A stretch of 64,000 nucleotides of DNA from Nitrospirota bacterium (GCA_040755395.1 JBFMAX010000004.1:248001-312000), one strand, 5' to 3'. Shown: positions 33,354-42,150, counted from the first letter of the stretch. Notes: a model not told the origin generated them from the letters alone. A program made the numbers and translations.

Positions 33354-33429
33354 CATTCGGGCGCGATCGGCTGTCTCTTGGCTGTCTAAGGCTGTGGAGC
33401 GGCGACCCATTCCTTCTCCAGCCTGACGC

Positions 33430-33442
33430 AATGTTCAACATT
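33430..33442. promoter_or_regulatory. Palindrome AATGTT-C-AACATT
   Basis: A perfect odd palindrome 56 bp upstream of the sigma-54 promoter at 33499. It is a possible binding site for an activator or repressor of the multicopper oxidase gene. Confidence 0.4.
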
Positions 33443-33498
33443 TACGAACGCCGCTTCAGGAGAGGAGAAACGAACGTTCATGAGGCTCGAGCAATCCC

Positions 33499-33514
33499 GG
33501 GCACGCTGGTTGCG
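33499..33514 (+). promoter_or_regulatory. Sigma-54 promoter candidate for the multicopper oxidase gene
   Basis: GGGCACGCTGGTTGCG contains the core GGCACG-N4-TTGC with the correct 12-base step between GG and GC. It lies 241 bases before ATG 33756, giving a leader of about 230 bases that includes a palindromic word repeat. No TGCAA-type enhancer site was found at the distance used by the other promoters. Confidence 0.65.
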
Positions 33515-33615
33515 CATTATGGACGGCGCTGGTGAAGGCGCGGGTGATTTTGGACCGGCCTCCGAATGACCCTTGAACCTCTGCAAAGAGGGCCCCTTCA
33601 CCAGCTCTTTTCAGG

Positions 33616-33738
33616 AAGCTAATAGCCAATAGCTAATAGCCGGCAGCCGGAGGTCGGAAAAATATCGGGATCTCTTCTTCACAATGCACCCAGCATTGTC
33701 TCATCGTTGCTATCAGCTATTCGCTGTTAGCTTATTAA
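33616..33738. repeat. Palindromic word repeat (AATAGC words) before the multicopper oxidase
   Basis: GCTAATAGCCAATAGCTAAT (from 33620) mirrors GCTATCAGCTATTCGCTGTT (to 33730). The two arms are separated by about 70 bases. The right arm ends 20 bases before the start codon, so folding could affect translation. Confidence 0.7.
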
Positions 33739-33755
33739 ACTAAGGAGGCCGCACT

Positions 33756-36700
33756 ATGAAGTGGTCGTATTTACATTTCCAACGCAGGTCGCGTCGCCGG
33801 CGAGCGACGCGATGTCTGCAAGCCGCGGTGTTGGCGAGTAGTCTGGTCGCCTCTCCGTGGCTGTTTGCCGCGGAGCCGGGGGGAATGTCCCATCAGGGAC
33901 ATGCCTCGCCCGTGGCGATGCCGGGCTGGACCCAGACCTTGAAGGGCCAGACCGTGGTCGAAGACACCATCGAAGGACGGGCCGATCGCTCTGAAAAGAT
34001 CGAGCTGCAGCATCACCGGCTCATGCGCCGGCTGGAAGAGCAGGCGCAGAAGGATGCGCAGGCCCAGCAGACCTCCGGTGCCTTCAACAACATGTCCATG
34101 ATGCACCAGTACATGGGGCAGGACGGAAGCAGTTTTCTGCTGGCCACGGACGCGGGAAAGGGGGAGCCGGTCCTGACCACCGGGGGCCGCTGCCCGGCCG
34201 GCGTGCCGACCAAGCACTACGATGTCTCGATGATCAGCGTCGAGATCACGCTGAACCGGTGGCTGGATTATTACCCCGGCTACATGTACGTCTTGACCGA
34301 GAACATCGACAAGGTCCGGGCGGAGGAAGCCAGGAACAAGGCGGCCCGCGAGAAGGAAGGATTTGATCCGGGCGCCGTGTCCACCGGGTTGCAAGGCGAC
34401 ATCATCCAGCCCTTGGTCCTCCGGGCCAACCAGGGCGATTGCGTGAAGCTGACGCTGCGCAACCAAATGGAGGACGAGGACGGCAGTCTGTTCATCCAGG
34501 CGTCCTCCATGGTCGTCAGCGCGACCGGCAAGCCGGCGACCACCACCAATCCGGACGCGATCATTCCTCCGAGCAAGTCGCGGGAGTTCGAGTGGTACAT
34601 CCATCCGCACATGCAGGAGGGCGTGCGGCAGTTCCATTCGTACAGTCACGACCGCGAATTGACCGTCTTGGGTTTGTTCGGCGCGTTCGTGATCGAGCCG
34701 AAGGGGTCCAAGTACCTCGACCCGCTCGGAACCGGCGCCGCTCCTGAGACCAAGAGCGGCTGGCAGGTCATGATCGACAACGGCTCCGGACCGGACTTCC
34801 GCGAATTTGTGATCTTCTATCACGAGGTCGGCGACGAAGCGTTCCGTCCGTTGAACAAGAAAGGCGACTTCCTGCCGCAGCGCGATCCGCTGACCGACGC
34901 CTATCGGCCAGGCGGCCGCGCCTTGAACTACCGGAGCGAGCCCTTCGGCATCGACGAGATGCACCTCCAGCACGAGTACTTCGGCTTCGAGGACGAGTCG
35001 TTGGCCTACAGCGCCTATACCTTCGGCGACGTGCCGACGACGATTCCGCGGGCCTACCTGGGCGATCCGGTCAAGTGGCGGTTGGTGCACGGAGGCTCCG
35101 AGGTCTTCCACTCCCATCATCCCCACAGCGGATCGATCCGCTGGCAACGTAGCCCGGTCACGGAGCCCAATATGCTCTGGGCGGCTGGTCAAGATGGGCC
35201 GGTGAAGTATCCGGTCGTCAGGACCAAGTCGGACCGGGTCGACGTCGAAGTCATCGGGCCGTCCGAAGCATTGGACCTGGAGCCGGAATGCGGCGCCGGG
35301 CAGTGCCAGCACCTGGCGGGCGAGTTCCTGTTCCACTGCCACGTGGCGCACCACTATGTGGCCGGTATGTGGGGATACGGACGGGTATACAACACGCTGC
35401 AGGTCGGCCAGGGCCATACCGATACCATGCCGGACATGCGGGAATTGCCGGACCGGCAGGGGCGGATGAAACTCGGCGTGACATCCGACAAACTGATCGG
35501 CACGACCGTGGATTGGTTCGGCAAGCGGTTCAAGATCGTGGACAGGAACCAGAAGACCAACTGGAAAGCCGATCCCGCCGTGGTGAACATCAAGGACTGG
35601 GTCGAGATGTTCCTGCCGGCGCAGGGCAAGCCGGGCCATACGGACGACGAGCGCGGCCAGATCATGGCCTATGACGCGACCGTGTGGGACTGGAAGTGGA
35701 ACGGCAATATCGCCCTCGGCGAGCGGGAAAGCACGGCGAAGAATCCCAAGTATCCGGCCGCGGTCAAGTGGGACGACAGCACCAGACCGCCGATTCTGTT
35801 TGATCCCACGACAGGGAAATTGGCCTGGCCGCTGTTCAAGCCTCACTTCGGCAAACGCGTGCCGTTCTCCGCAAATCACAACGGCGCGCCGTGGTTGGAG
35901 CCGATTCACCAAGATGAGAACGGCGAGCGGACCAGCGAACCGGCCAAGCCGGGCGAGCAGGGCCGGTGGAGCCTCTGTCCGGACAACGCCAATCAGAAGT
36001 TCTACAACCTGCACTTCATTCGGCTCCCGATCACCCTGGCCAAGAAACAGGGAAAAGAGCCGCCGATCGTGGACAAAGACGGCCTGATCTACGTCTTGCA
36101 TGAGGAAGAACGGTTGATCAGGGCCAACGACGATCTGAAGTATCCCGCGGTCATCCGCGCCAACGTGTATGACTGCGTGGATCTGGTGCTGACGAGCGAG
36201 TGGGACGACGACGACTTCACCAACTTCCAGTCGTCCAAGATCAACATCCACCCCCATTTCTTCCAGTTCGATACGGGGAACTCGGATGGAGTGATCTCGG
36301 GTTTCGAATACGAAATGTCGGTCCGGCCCTTCACCATGTGGGGGAAGCCGACCAAGCACGGATTGCCCGCGCCGATGGTGGCGAAGCTGAAGAGCGCGGT
36401 CAAAGCCGGGGCGACGTCTGTCAAGATCGAGATGGCGCCCGGGGCCACGCCGTTCCACGTCAACACCGAGTTGATGGTCGGCATGGACTGTTTGGAGAAG
36501 GGCAACGATCCTACGGCCTCGCTGCCGCGGGATAGGAGCTGCTCGGAGGTCGCCCGGATCAAAGAGATCAAGGGCGATACGATCACGTTCTTCAAGCCGC
36601 TGAAGCACAACCACCCGGCGAAAGACCTGGTGTCGCCGGAGTTCGTCCGGTATCGGTGGTGGGTGGATGTGGATATGGGGACTGTCTTCTGGCACGACCA

Positions 36701-38690
36701 CGCGTTCGGCGCCACGACCTGGCCGCACGGCGGGTTCGGGGTGACGATCGTGGAACCCTACGGATCCACCTACCACGATCCGAAGAACGGCAAGCTCGTG
36801 TGGAGCGGGCCGATCGCGGACATCCATAGCACGGAGCCGATCGGCGCCGGCGTGAGCGGGAGCTTCCGGGAACTGATGGTGTCGATCCATGACACCGTCC
36901 CCCATACCGTGAACGTTATCCAAGCGGGCAACCCGCCTGGACAGCCGGTCGAAGTGGCGCTGGAAGCCGGCAAGACCGTGTCCTTCCAGATGCCAGAAAA
37001 GATCCTGATGGCGCCCAACCCCTATATTAACGGGGGTACGCATACGACGGGGAGCGGCCTGAACTTCCGGGCCGAGCCCTTCGCGCAGCGGTTGGCCAAC
37101 AATCCGGATACGTCGAAGCTGTTCAGCAGCGCGATCCACGGGGATCCGGACACGCCGCTGTTGCGTGCATACGTAGGCGATACGATGGTGTTCCGGCTGT
37201 TGCATCAGCTCATGAACGAGTCGCATGTCTGGACGCTCTCCGGGCATACCTTCCTTACGGAACGGTACGCCGCGGATGCCAATCGGAAGTACTCGATTCA
37301 CGTCGGTATCGCCGAGCGGTATGACCTGGTGACGAAAGCAGGCGGCTTCCAAGGTATGCCGGGCGATTACATCCACTTCAACGGCCGGAGTTCGCACTTC
37401 GCCGAAGGCGGATGGGGCATCATCCGCGTTCTGGACAAACAGGTGCCGGATTTGATGCCGTTGCCGACCGGGACGAAACCGTTCGCGATTCCGCCGGTGC
37501 CCAAATCGGTCTGCCCGGCCGACGCCCCGGTGAAGACCTTCAACGTGGTGGCGCTGGATCGCCCGTTGAAACTGAACCCGAAGGCGCCGGACGCGATCGA
37601 AGTGGACTTCGAGCGGAAGATCGAAATGACCGTGCCGGAAGGCAAGATCTTCGCGCTCGAGGAGGAAGTCACCAAGGTGGCGTCGGACGTGATGCCGCAT
37701 CCGCTCACGCTGCGGGTGAACCTGGGCGACTGCATCAAAGTGAATCTGAAGAACAAGATGAAGAGCAGCCGGGCGTCGTTCTTCGCGCCGGGGCTGGCCT
37801 TCGATCCGAAAGACTCGCTCGGCCTGAACGTCGGGAATAACCCCGGCGATCAGACCATCGCGCCGGGCGAGAGCCGGACCTACACCTACTATGCGCATCC
37901 CGCAAACAAGGAGACGACGTCGCTGGTATGGGACGGCGGCAACATCGTGACGAACCCGCGCAACGGCCTGTACGGAGCGATCATCGTCGGGCCCCGCGGA
38001 TCGCAATATCGCGATCCGGTGACCGGGCAGGATATCTCGCTCAAGAATGCTTGGCGCGCGGACGTGATTGTTGACCGGAGCTTGCCGGAGAACGCGGGCA
38101 AGGTGAACTACCGGGATGTGGCCCTTTTCTTCCAGGATGAGGACAACATCATCGGCACTGCGTTCATGCCCTACGTCCAGAACGTCGCGGGGCTGACGGC
38201 GGTGAACTACCGAGCGGAACCGTACAAGTTCCGCGAGGAGCAGGGCTGCTCGCTCGGCCGGATCTTCCAGCCGTGCGTGGTGGACAAGCCCGAGGATCCG
38301 ATCACCCCCTTGATCGAGGCGCATGCCGGAGATCCGGTGCGGATCCATGTGATCGGCGCCAACAGCGAACAGAATGGGATGTTCGGGATCGAAGGCCACG
38401 AATGGCCGATCGAGCCGTACATGCCGGGTGCCGACATGATCAGCGTGGTGGAGTACGCCGGGTCGGAGACTCTGGATGTCTTCGTCCGGGGCGGCGCGGG
38501 CGGTCCGTACCGGTTGCCGGGAGATTACGTCTGGTCCAACGCGCGGCTCCCCTACACGCAGTCCGGGCAGTGGGGCTACTTCCGGGTGCTGCCGGCCGGT
38601 GATCAGCGTATCCTGCCGCTGAACGGCGCCGGTGCCGGGATCAAGCGCACGGAAGCCGAGCCGGCGGCGATCCCGACCGCGATGCGGTAG
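33756..38690 (+). CDS. Giant multi-domain multicopper oxidase (1,644 residues)
   Basis: Secreted oxidase with an N-terminal signal peptide after a very basic stretch (FQRRSRRRRATR, then AAVLASSLVASPWLFA). Repeated cupredoxin domains run through the protein. Copper-ligand motifs can be seen: IHPHMQEGVRQFHSYSHD (~280), FHSHHPHSG (~450), FLFHCHVAHHYVAGM (~524; type 1 Cys with flanking His and Met), NIHPHFFQF (~828), FWHDHAFG (~977), HVWTLSGH (~1154) and GHEWPIEP (~1546). The last domains have partly lost ligands. The size and domain number recall MnxG- and ceruloplasmin-like oxidases. Substrate unknown; metal or small-compound oxidation in the periplasm is possible. GGAGG lies eight bases before the ATG. 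Confidence 0.85.
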   Translation: MKWSYLHFQRRSRRRRATRCLQAAVLASSLVASPWLFAAEPGGMSHQGHASPVAMPGWTQTLKGQTVVEDTIEGRADRSEKIELQHHRLMRRLEEQAQKDAQAQQTSGAFNNMSMMHQYMGQDGSSFLLATDAGKGEPVLTTGGRCPAGVPTKHYDVSMISVEITLNRWLDYYPGYMYVLTENIDKVRAEEARNKAAREKEGFDPGAVSTGLQGDIIQPLVLRANQGDCVKLTLRNQMEDEDGSLFIQASSMVVSATGKPATTTNPDAIIPPSKSREFEWYIHPHMQEGVRQFHSYSHDRELTVLGLFGAFVIEPKGSKYLDPLGTGAAPETKSGWQVMIDNGSGPDFREFVIFYHEVGDEAFRPLNKKGDFLPQRDPLTDAYRPGGRALNYRSEPFGIDEMHLQHEYFGFEDESLAYSAYTFGDVPTTIPRAYLGDPVKWRLVHGGSEVFHSHHPHSGSIRWQRSPVTEPNMLWAAGQDGPVKYPVVRTKSDRVDVEVIGPSEALDLEPECGAGQCQHLAGEFLFHCHVAHHYVAGMWGYGRVYNTLQVGQGHTDTMPDMRELPDRQGRMKLGVTSDKLIGTTVDWFGKRFKIVDRNQKTNWKADPAVVNIKDWVEMFLPAQGKPGHTDDERGQIMAYDATVWDWKWNGNIALGERESTAKNPKYPAAVKWDDSTRPPILFDPTTGKLAWPLFKPHFGKRVPFSANHNGAPWLEPIHQDENGERTSEPAKPGEQGRWSLCPDNANQKFYNLHFIRLPITLAKKQGKEPPIVDKDGLIYVLHEEERLIRANDDLKYPAVIRANVYDCVDLVLTSEWDDDDFTNFQSSKINIHPHFFQFDTGNSDGVISGFEYEMSVRPFTMWGKPTKHGLPAPMVAKLKSAVKAGATSVKIEMAPGATPFHVNTELMVGMDCLEKGNDPTASLPRDRSCSEVARIKEIKGDTITFFKPLKHNHPAKDLVSPEFVRYRWWVDVDMGTVFWHDHAFGATTWPHGGFGVTIVEPYGSTYHDPKNGKLVWSGPIADIHSTEPIGAGVSGSFRELMVSIHDTVPHTVNVIQAGNPPGQPVEVALEAGKTVSFQMPEKILMAPNPYINGGTHTTGSGLNFRAEPFAQRLANNPDTSKLFSSAIHGDPDTPLLRAYVGDTMVFRLLHQLMNESHVWTLSGHTFLTERYAADANRKYSIHVGIAERYDLVTKAGGFQGMPGDYIHFNGRSSHFAEGGWGIIRVLDKQVPDLMPLPTGTKPFAIPPVPKSVCPADAPVKTFNVVALDRPLKLNPKAPDAIEVDFERKIEMTVPEGKIFALEEEVTKVASDVMPHPLTLRVNLGDCIKVNLKNKMKSSRASFFAPGLAFDPKDSLGLNVGNNPGDQTIAPGESRTYTYYAHPANKETTSLVWDGGNIVTNPRNGLYGAIIVGPRGSQYRDPVTGQDISLKNAWRADVIVDRSLPENAGKVNYRDVALFFQDEDNIIGTAFMPYVQNVAGLTAVNYRAEPYKFREEQGCSLGRIFQPCVVDKPEDPITPLIEAHAGDPVRIHVIGANSEQNGMFGIEGHEWPIEPYMPGADMISVVEYAGSETLDVFVRGGAGGPYRLPGDYVWSNARLPYTQSGQWGYFRVLPAGDQRILPLNGAGAGIKRTEAEPAAIPTAMR

Positions 38691-38696
38691 CCAGGA

Positions 38697-38766
38697 CTGA
38701 GGTGCGAGGACTGAGGACTGAGCTAACCGCACACTCGGTCCTCAGCGCTCGGCACTTGAGACGCCG
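38697..38766. repeat. Palindromic word repeat (GAGGACT words)
   Basis: Tandem GAGGACT words (GAGGACTGAGGACTGAG) on the left mirror CTCGGTCCTCAGCGCTCGG on the right around CTAACCGCACA. The word differs from those at other loci. Confidence 0.75.
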
Positions 38767-38937
38767 AAGCCTGTTGCACCTCAGCAGGTTCCCGTGAGCG
38801 GAGGTGAGCGGAGAGTGTGAGAAAGAGATAAGGATGGCGGGGGAGCTGCGAACGAGTTGTGGCTCCCCCGTTTCTTTATACCTCTCGCGTGCTTTAGGAT
38901 AGACGTACTCATCCACCGCACGCGAAAGGAGGAAAGG

Positions 38938-39885
38938 ATGGAGAGCAGACGGAGACAAGCACGACGGTATTGGCTGGGACTTCCGCTGGCGGGGTTGCTG
39001 TCAGTGGCCGGACCGAGCTTCGCGTATGAGGAGGTGCAGGTCGTTGATGGGGGCATGCTCACCGGCACGGTGGTGCTGGAGGGAAAAGTCCCGAGGCCGA
39101 AAGGGTACAACCTCACGACGTTGCCCGATCCGGTGTATTGCGGCCGGATTTCCGACGGGCAGGGCTGGCGGCTGTTGCAACCCTTCAACGTCGGAGCCAA
39201 CGGCGAATTCCGGCAGGTCGTGGTCTACCTGGAATCGATCGACCGGGGGAAACCGTTCGGGACGTTCACGCCACCGCGTATCGAGGCGATCGACTGCCGG
39301 TTCCTCCCCTTCGTGACGGTCGTCCGCGATCAACACGATGTCGTGGTGGTCAACATGGATCCCGCGATGCACGACATCCAGGCCTATGAGACCTCGCATC
39401 TCGGGCCGCGGGTGCTGTTCAACGTGCCGTTGCCGATCAGTTCGAAATATCCGAACGAGGCCGGGCTCAGCGCGCATTTCCACAAGCACTTCGCCGGGAC
39501 ACCGGTGACCCAGACCGTGAGAATGACGAAAGGGCGGAAGGTCTTCGTCATGCAATGCGGGTTTCATGCCTACATGGAAGCGTGGGCGCTGGTGGCGGAC
39601 CATCCCTATTATGCGGTGACCGACAATGACGGGCGGTTCGAGCTGACCGACATTCCCCCGGGCACGTATACCGTGAAAATCTGGCATCCGTATCTCCGGG
39701 AAGAGGTGAAGCGAGTCGTCACGATCGAGCCGAAGGAACAGACCAGCGTGACCTTGCAGGTCGAATCGCCCAAAGGCCGCCTGTATGCGAATCAGATGGT
39801 GGACAGTCCGTACATCCGGTATCAGATCACGCAGGACGTGCAAAGCCAGATCGTCCCGACGCTGGAGAAGCAGAGTTATGAATGA
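38938..39885 (+). CDS. Secreted cupredoxin-like protein with carboxypeptidase regulatory-like fold, copy 2
   Basis: A 315-residue paralogue of the protein at 22972, about 60-65% identical by eye, with the same key segments: YNLTTLPDPVYCGRISDGQGW, MDPAMHDIQAYETSHLGPRVL, MQCGFHAYMEAW and DIPPGTYTVKIWHPY. The N-terminus is a signal peptide after a basic stretch (RRRQARRYW, LPLAGLLSVAG). AGGAGG marks ATG 38938. Likely type 1-like copper ligands are His in AMHDI, Cys and His in CGFH, and Met in AYM. Position next to the multicopper oxidase suggests it donates or accepts electrons for that enzyme. Confidence 0.78.
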   Translation: MESRRRQARRYWLGLPLAGLLSVAGPSFAYEEVQVVDGGMLTGTVVLEGKVPRPKGYNLTTLPDPVYCGRISDGQGWRLLQPFNVGANGEFRQVVVYLESIDRGKPFGTFTPPRIEAIDCRFLPFVTVVRDQHDVVVVNMDPAMHDIQAYETSHLGPRVLFNVPLPISSKYPNEAGLSAHFHKHFAGTPVTQTVRMTKGRKVFVMQCGFHAYMEAWALVADHPYYAVTDNDGRFELTDIPPGTYTVKIWHPYLREEVKRVVTIEPKEQTSVTLQVESPKGRLYANQMVDSPYIRYQITQDVQSQIVPTLEKQSYE

Positions 39886-39907
39886 TGGCTTTTCAGGAAA
39901 TCGCGTG

Positions 39908-40085
39908 GGTCTTTCTTTTTCCCTCTCCCCCGCAAAGCGGGGGCGAGGGAGGTCCTGGAGTTCTATACCCACACAAGATCCGGAAGAACCTGAGTGATGA
40001 AGAGGGCGAGCGGCACGAGGCGAGAAGCGAGGGGCTGGATGTTGGAATAGAGAGAGGGGCGAGGGGCGCGAGGCAAAAGGCAAGG
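39908..40085. repeat. C-run/G-run hairpin followed by a GAGGCGAG-word array
   Basis: CTCTCCCCCGCAAAGCGGGG is a tight hairpin at 39919-39938. From 40005 to 40085 words like GAGCGGCACGAGGCGAGAAG and GAGAGAGGGGCGAGGGGCG run in tandem. Their complementary arm, CTCGCCTCGTTCCTCGTGCC, falls at 40142-40161 inside the signal peptide of the next gene. Confidence 0.65.
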
Positions 40086-40100
40086 GGTAAAGCAAAAGCC

Positions 40101-41030
40101 GTGAAGTGGAAAGCCGGAACGATCCGCGCGTTGTTCTGCATGCTCGCCTCGTTCCTCGTGCCCCTGGCCCCTAGCCTGGGCATGGCCGACCATGATCGTC
40201 CGAAACGGCCGCCCTTGTGGACGCCGCTGTTCGAAGCGGAACGGCTCGCCGCGATGGAGGTGCCGGAGGATATGGTCGAGGATATGGTCATGGTGCCGGC
40301 CGGCTGGTTTCTGATGGGAAGTGATCCAAAGACCGACCGCGCCGCCGGTCCCCAGGAGCAACCGCAGCGGCTGGTCTATCTGAGTGCGTTTCAGATCGAC
40401 CGGTACGAGGTCACGAACGTCCAGTATCTTCGGTACGTCCTGGCGACCGGCGCGGAGTGGCCTCCCTATTGGAGAGAAGAGCCCTTCCCGGAGAAGATTG
40501 CCTGGCATCCGGTCATCGGTGTGAGCTGGCGCGAGGCGGATGCCTATTGCCGGTGGGCGGGCAAACGGCTGCCCACAGAAGCCGAATGGGAAAAGGCGGC
40601 GCGCGGGACCGACGGCCGCATCTTCCCGTGGGGCGATGAGCCGGCCGGATGGCTGAAAAGCAATATCGCGCACAGCGGCTCCGGACGCGTGAAGCGGTAT
40701 CCGCCGCTCGCCAACGTAAACCGTTACGACCGCGGGGTGAGTCCCTACGGGGTCTATCAGATGGCGGGGAACGTGAGCGAATGGGTGGCCGATTGGTTTG
40801 ATCCGGAGTATTACCGGAGGGGCGAGACGCACAACCCCACCGGCCCCTCGCAGGGCATCGACAAAGTCTTTCGAGGCGGGTCCTGGAACGAAGACCCGGA
40901 AGTGGCCCGCTCGGCCGGCCGCAACGCCGGCGCACCCGACCACCGGAGCTATTTGATCGGGTTTCGCTGCGCATGCGATGCACGTGGAGCCATAAACCTG
41001 ACGCGTGAAGCGAGGGCCGAACAACGGTGA
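40101..41030 (+). CDS. Secreted formylglycine-generating-enzyme (SUMF1) family protein, copy 1
   Basis: A 309-residue secreted protein with a FGE-sulfatase/C-type-lectin-like fold. Signature blocks are MVMVPAGWFLMGSD, YEVTNVQYLRYV, VSWREADAYCRWAGKRLPTEAEWEKAARG, NVSEWVADWFDPEYY and FRGGSWNED...GFRCACD. True FGE oxidises a cysteine in sulfatases; many family members do not and only bind partners or substrates. No sulfatase gene is seen here. GTG 40101 is chosen so that a signal peptide (IRALFCMLASFLVPLAPSLG) leads the protein; an earlier start at 39882 would translate a repeat. The signal peptide itself overlaps the complementary arm of that repeat. Confidence 0.8.
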   Translation: MKWKAGTIRALFCMLASFLVPLAPSLGMADHDRPKRPPLWTPLFEAERLAAMEVPEDMVEDMVMVPAGWFLMGSDPKTDRAAGPQEQPQRLVYLSAFQIDRYEVTNVQYLRYVLATGAEWPPYWREEPFPEKIAWHPVIGVSWREADAYCRWAGKRLPTEAEWEKAARGTDGRIFPWGDEPAGWLKSNIAHSGSGRVKRYPPLANVNRYDRGVSPYGVYQMAGNVSEWVADWFDPEYYRRGETHNPTGPSQGIDKVFRGGSWNEDPEVARSAGRNAGAPDHRSYLIGFRCACDARGAINLTREARAEQR

Positions 41031-41089
41031 TTCCGCCCGAGCGAACGACGCTGCACGAGAAACGAGATGCGAACGAAAGAGGCCGACAT

Positions 41090-42061
41090 ATGAACAGGGA
41101 CAAAATCGGCGGATGGGCTACGGCGAACCGGGTCGTGAACGCGCTCCTCGCCATCGGCGCCGCCCTGGCTCTGGCGAGCTTCGCCTGGGGACTCGACACG
41201 CAGGACATCACGGTCGAATGGACGCCGGAAGGTAAACAGTTGGCTCTGAAGCGGGTCGCCACGTGGCCGGCAAAAGAGGAAATGGTGCTGGTCCCCGCCG
41301 GACCGTTCCTCATGGGCAGCGACAAGCGCGTCGACCGCAACGCGTATCGGATCGAACTCCCGCAGCGGCGGGTCTATCTCGATGCATTCGAGATCGACAA
41401 ATATGAAGTGACGGCGCTGCAGTACCTGAAATTTGTTCTGGCGACGAATCGGCGGCCGTTGCTGGATTGGCGGTATGACGGTGGAAACTTTCAGGAGAGT
41501 ATGGCGCACCATCCGGTGATGCACGTGACGTGGTATGACGCGGACGCCTATTGCCGGTGGGCGGGCAAACGGCTGCCGACCGAGGCCGAGTGGGAGAAGG
41601 CCGCGCGCGGGGAGGATGGCCGGATTTATCCCTGGGGCAATCAGACCGCGGGCTTGAGCCGCGCGAACTTCGGGCGATCTGGGCTCTCCGGCCCCGTGCG
41701 GGATCGACCCGAACGGCTCCTGCTGTATCCGCCCATCATCGCCGTGGATAAGTACGAGAACTCGGTGAGCCCGTACGGTGTGCATCAGATGATCGGCAAC
41801 GTCGCGGAGTGGGTGGCGGATTGGTATGACAAGGACTATTACGCCGGGGCGCCGGAGCGGAACCCCAAAGGTCCCGAGACGGGGACTCAAAAGGGCTTCC
41901 GCGGCGGCGGGTGGATCGACAGCACCACGACCGTGCGGGCGGCGATGCGCAACGGAACCGACCCGAATACGAAGATGAACTGGCTGGGCTTCCGCTGCGC
42001 GCGGGATGCATCGCCGAAGGTCCGGCCCGTTGCGACGGAGGTGAGCGCTCCGGCGCGGTGA
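41090..42061 (+). CDS. Secreted formylglycine-generating-enzyme (SUMF1) family protein, copy 2
   Basis: A 323-residue paralogue of the preceding protein, in tandem. It carries a signal peptide (NALLAIGAALALASFAWG) and the family blocks MVLVPAGPFLMGSD, YEVTALQYLKFVL, VTWYDADAYCRWAGKRLPTEAEWEKAARG, NVAEWVADWYDKDYY and FRGGGWID...GFRCARD. ATG 41090 follows GAGG and puts the signal sequence at the N-terminus; the frame opens earlier at 41027. Close coupling of two copies downstream of the multicopper oxidase suggests a role in its maturation or in a periplasmic complex; that is conjecture. Confidence 0.82.
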   Translation: MNRDKIGGWATANRVVNALLAIGAALALASFAWGLDTQDITVEWTPEGKQLALKRVATWPAKEEMVLVPAGPFLMGSDKRVDRNAYRIELPQRRVYLDAFEIDKYEVTALQYLKFVLATNRRPLLDWRYDGGNFQESMAHHPVMHVTWYDADAYCRWAGKRLPTEAEWEKAARGEDGRIYPWGNQTAGLSRANFGRSGLSGPVRDRPERLLLYPPIIAVDKYENSVSPYGVHQMIGNVAEWVADWYDKDYYAGAPERNPKGPETGTQKGFRGGGWIDSTTTVRAAMRNGTDPNTKMNWLGFRCARDASPKVRPVATEVSAPAR

Positions 42062-42092
42062 AGCGCCGATCTCCGGTAAGCATACCAGCAAC

Positions 42093-42150
42093 TACTCCCC
42101 CACCTTTCCCTCTCCTTTTGAAGGGGGGAGGGTCTCGGGGAGGGGGTGAT
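42093..42150. repeat. C-run/G-run hairpin
   Basis: CTCCCCCACCTTTCCCTCTC pairs imperfectly with GAAGGGGGGAGGGTCTCGGG and GGGGAGGGGGTGA downstream. It is related to hairpins at 11530, 52614 and 54545. It ends about 30 bases before the next start codon. Confidence 0.6.

Larger units (their letters stand above)
33195..33755. other. Long leader of the multicopper oxidase gene
   Basis: About 560 bases without a convincing gene. It holds two perfect small palindromes (33338-33353, 33430-33442), a strong sigma-54 promoter candidate (33499-33514) and a TAGC-word palindrome (33616-33738). A 16-codon frame at 33519 has no ribosome site and is not called. Confidence 0.55.

Noticed and set aside
33771-38732. 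A 1,653-codon open frame on the minus strand opposite the multicopper oxidase gene
   Set aside because: It mirrors the plus-strand gene, has no signal, domain or ribosome site, and is rich in His, Arg and Asp in a way typical of antisense frames of GC-rich genes. The plus-strand protein has clear copper motifs.
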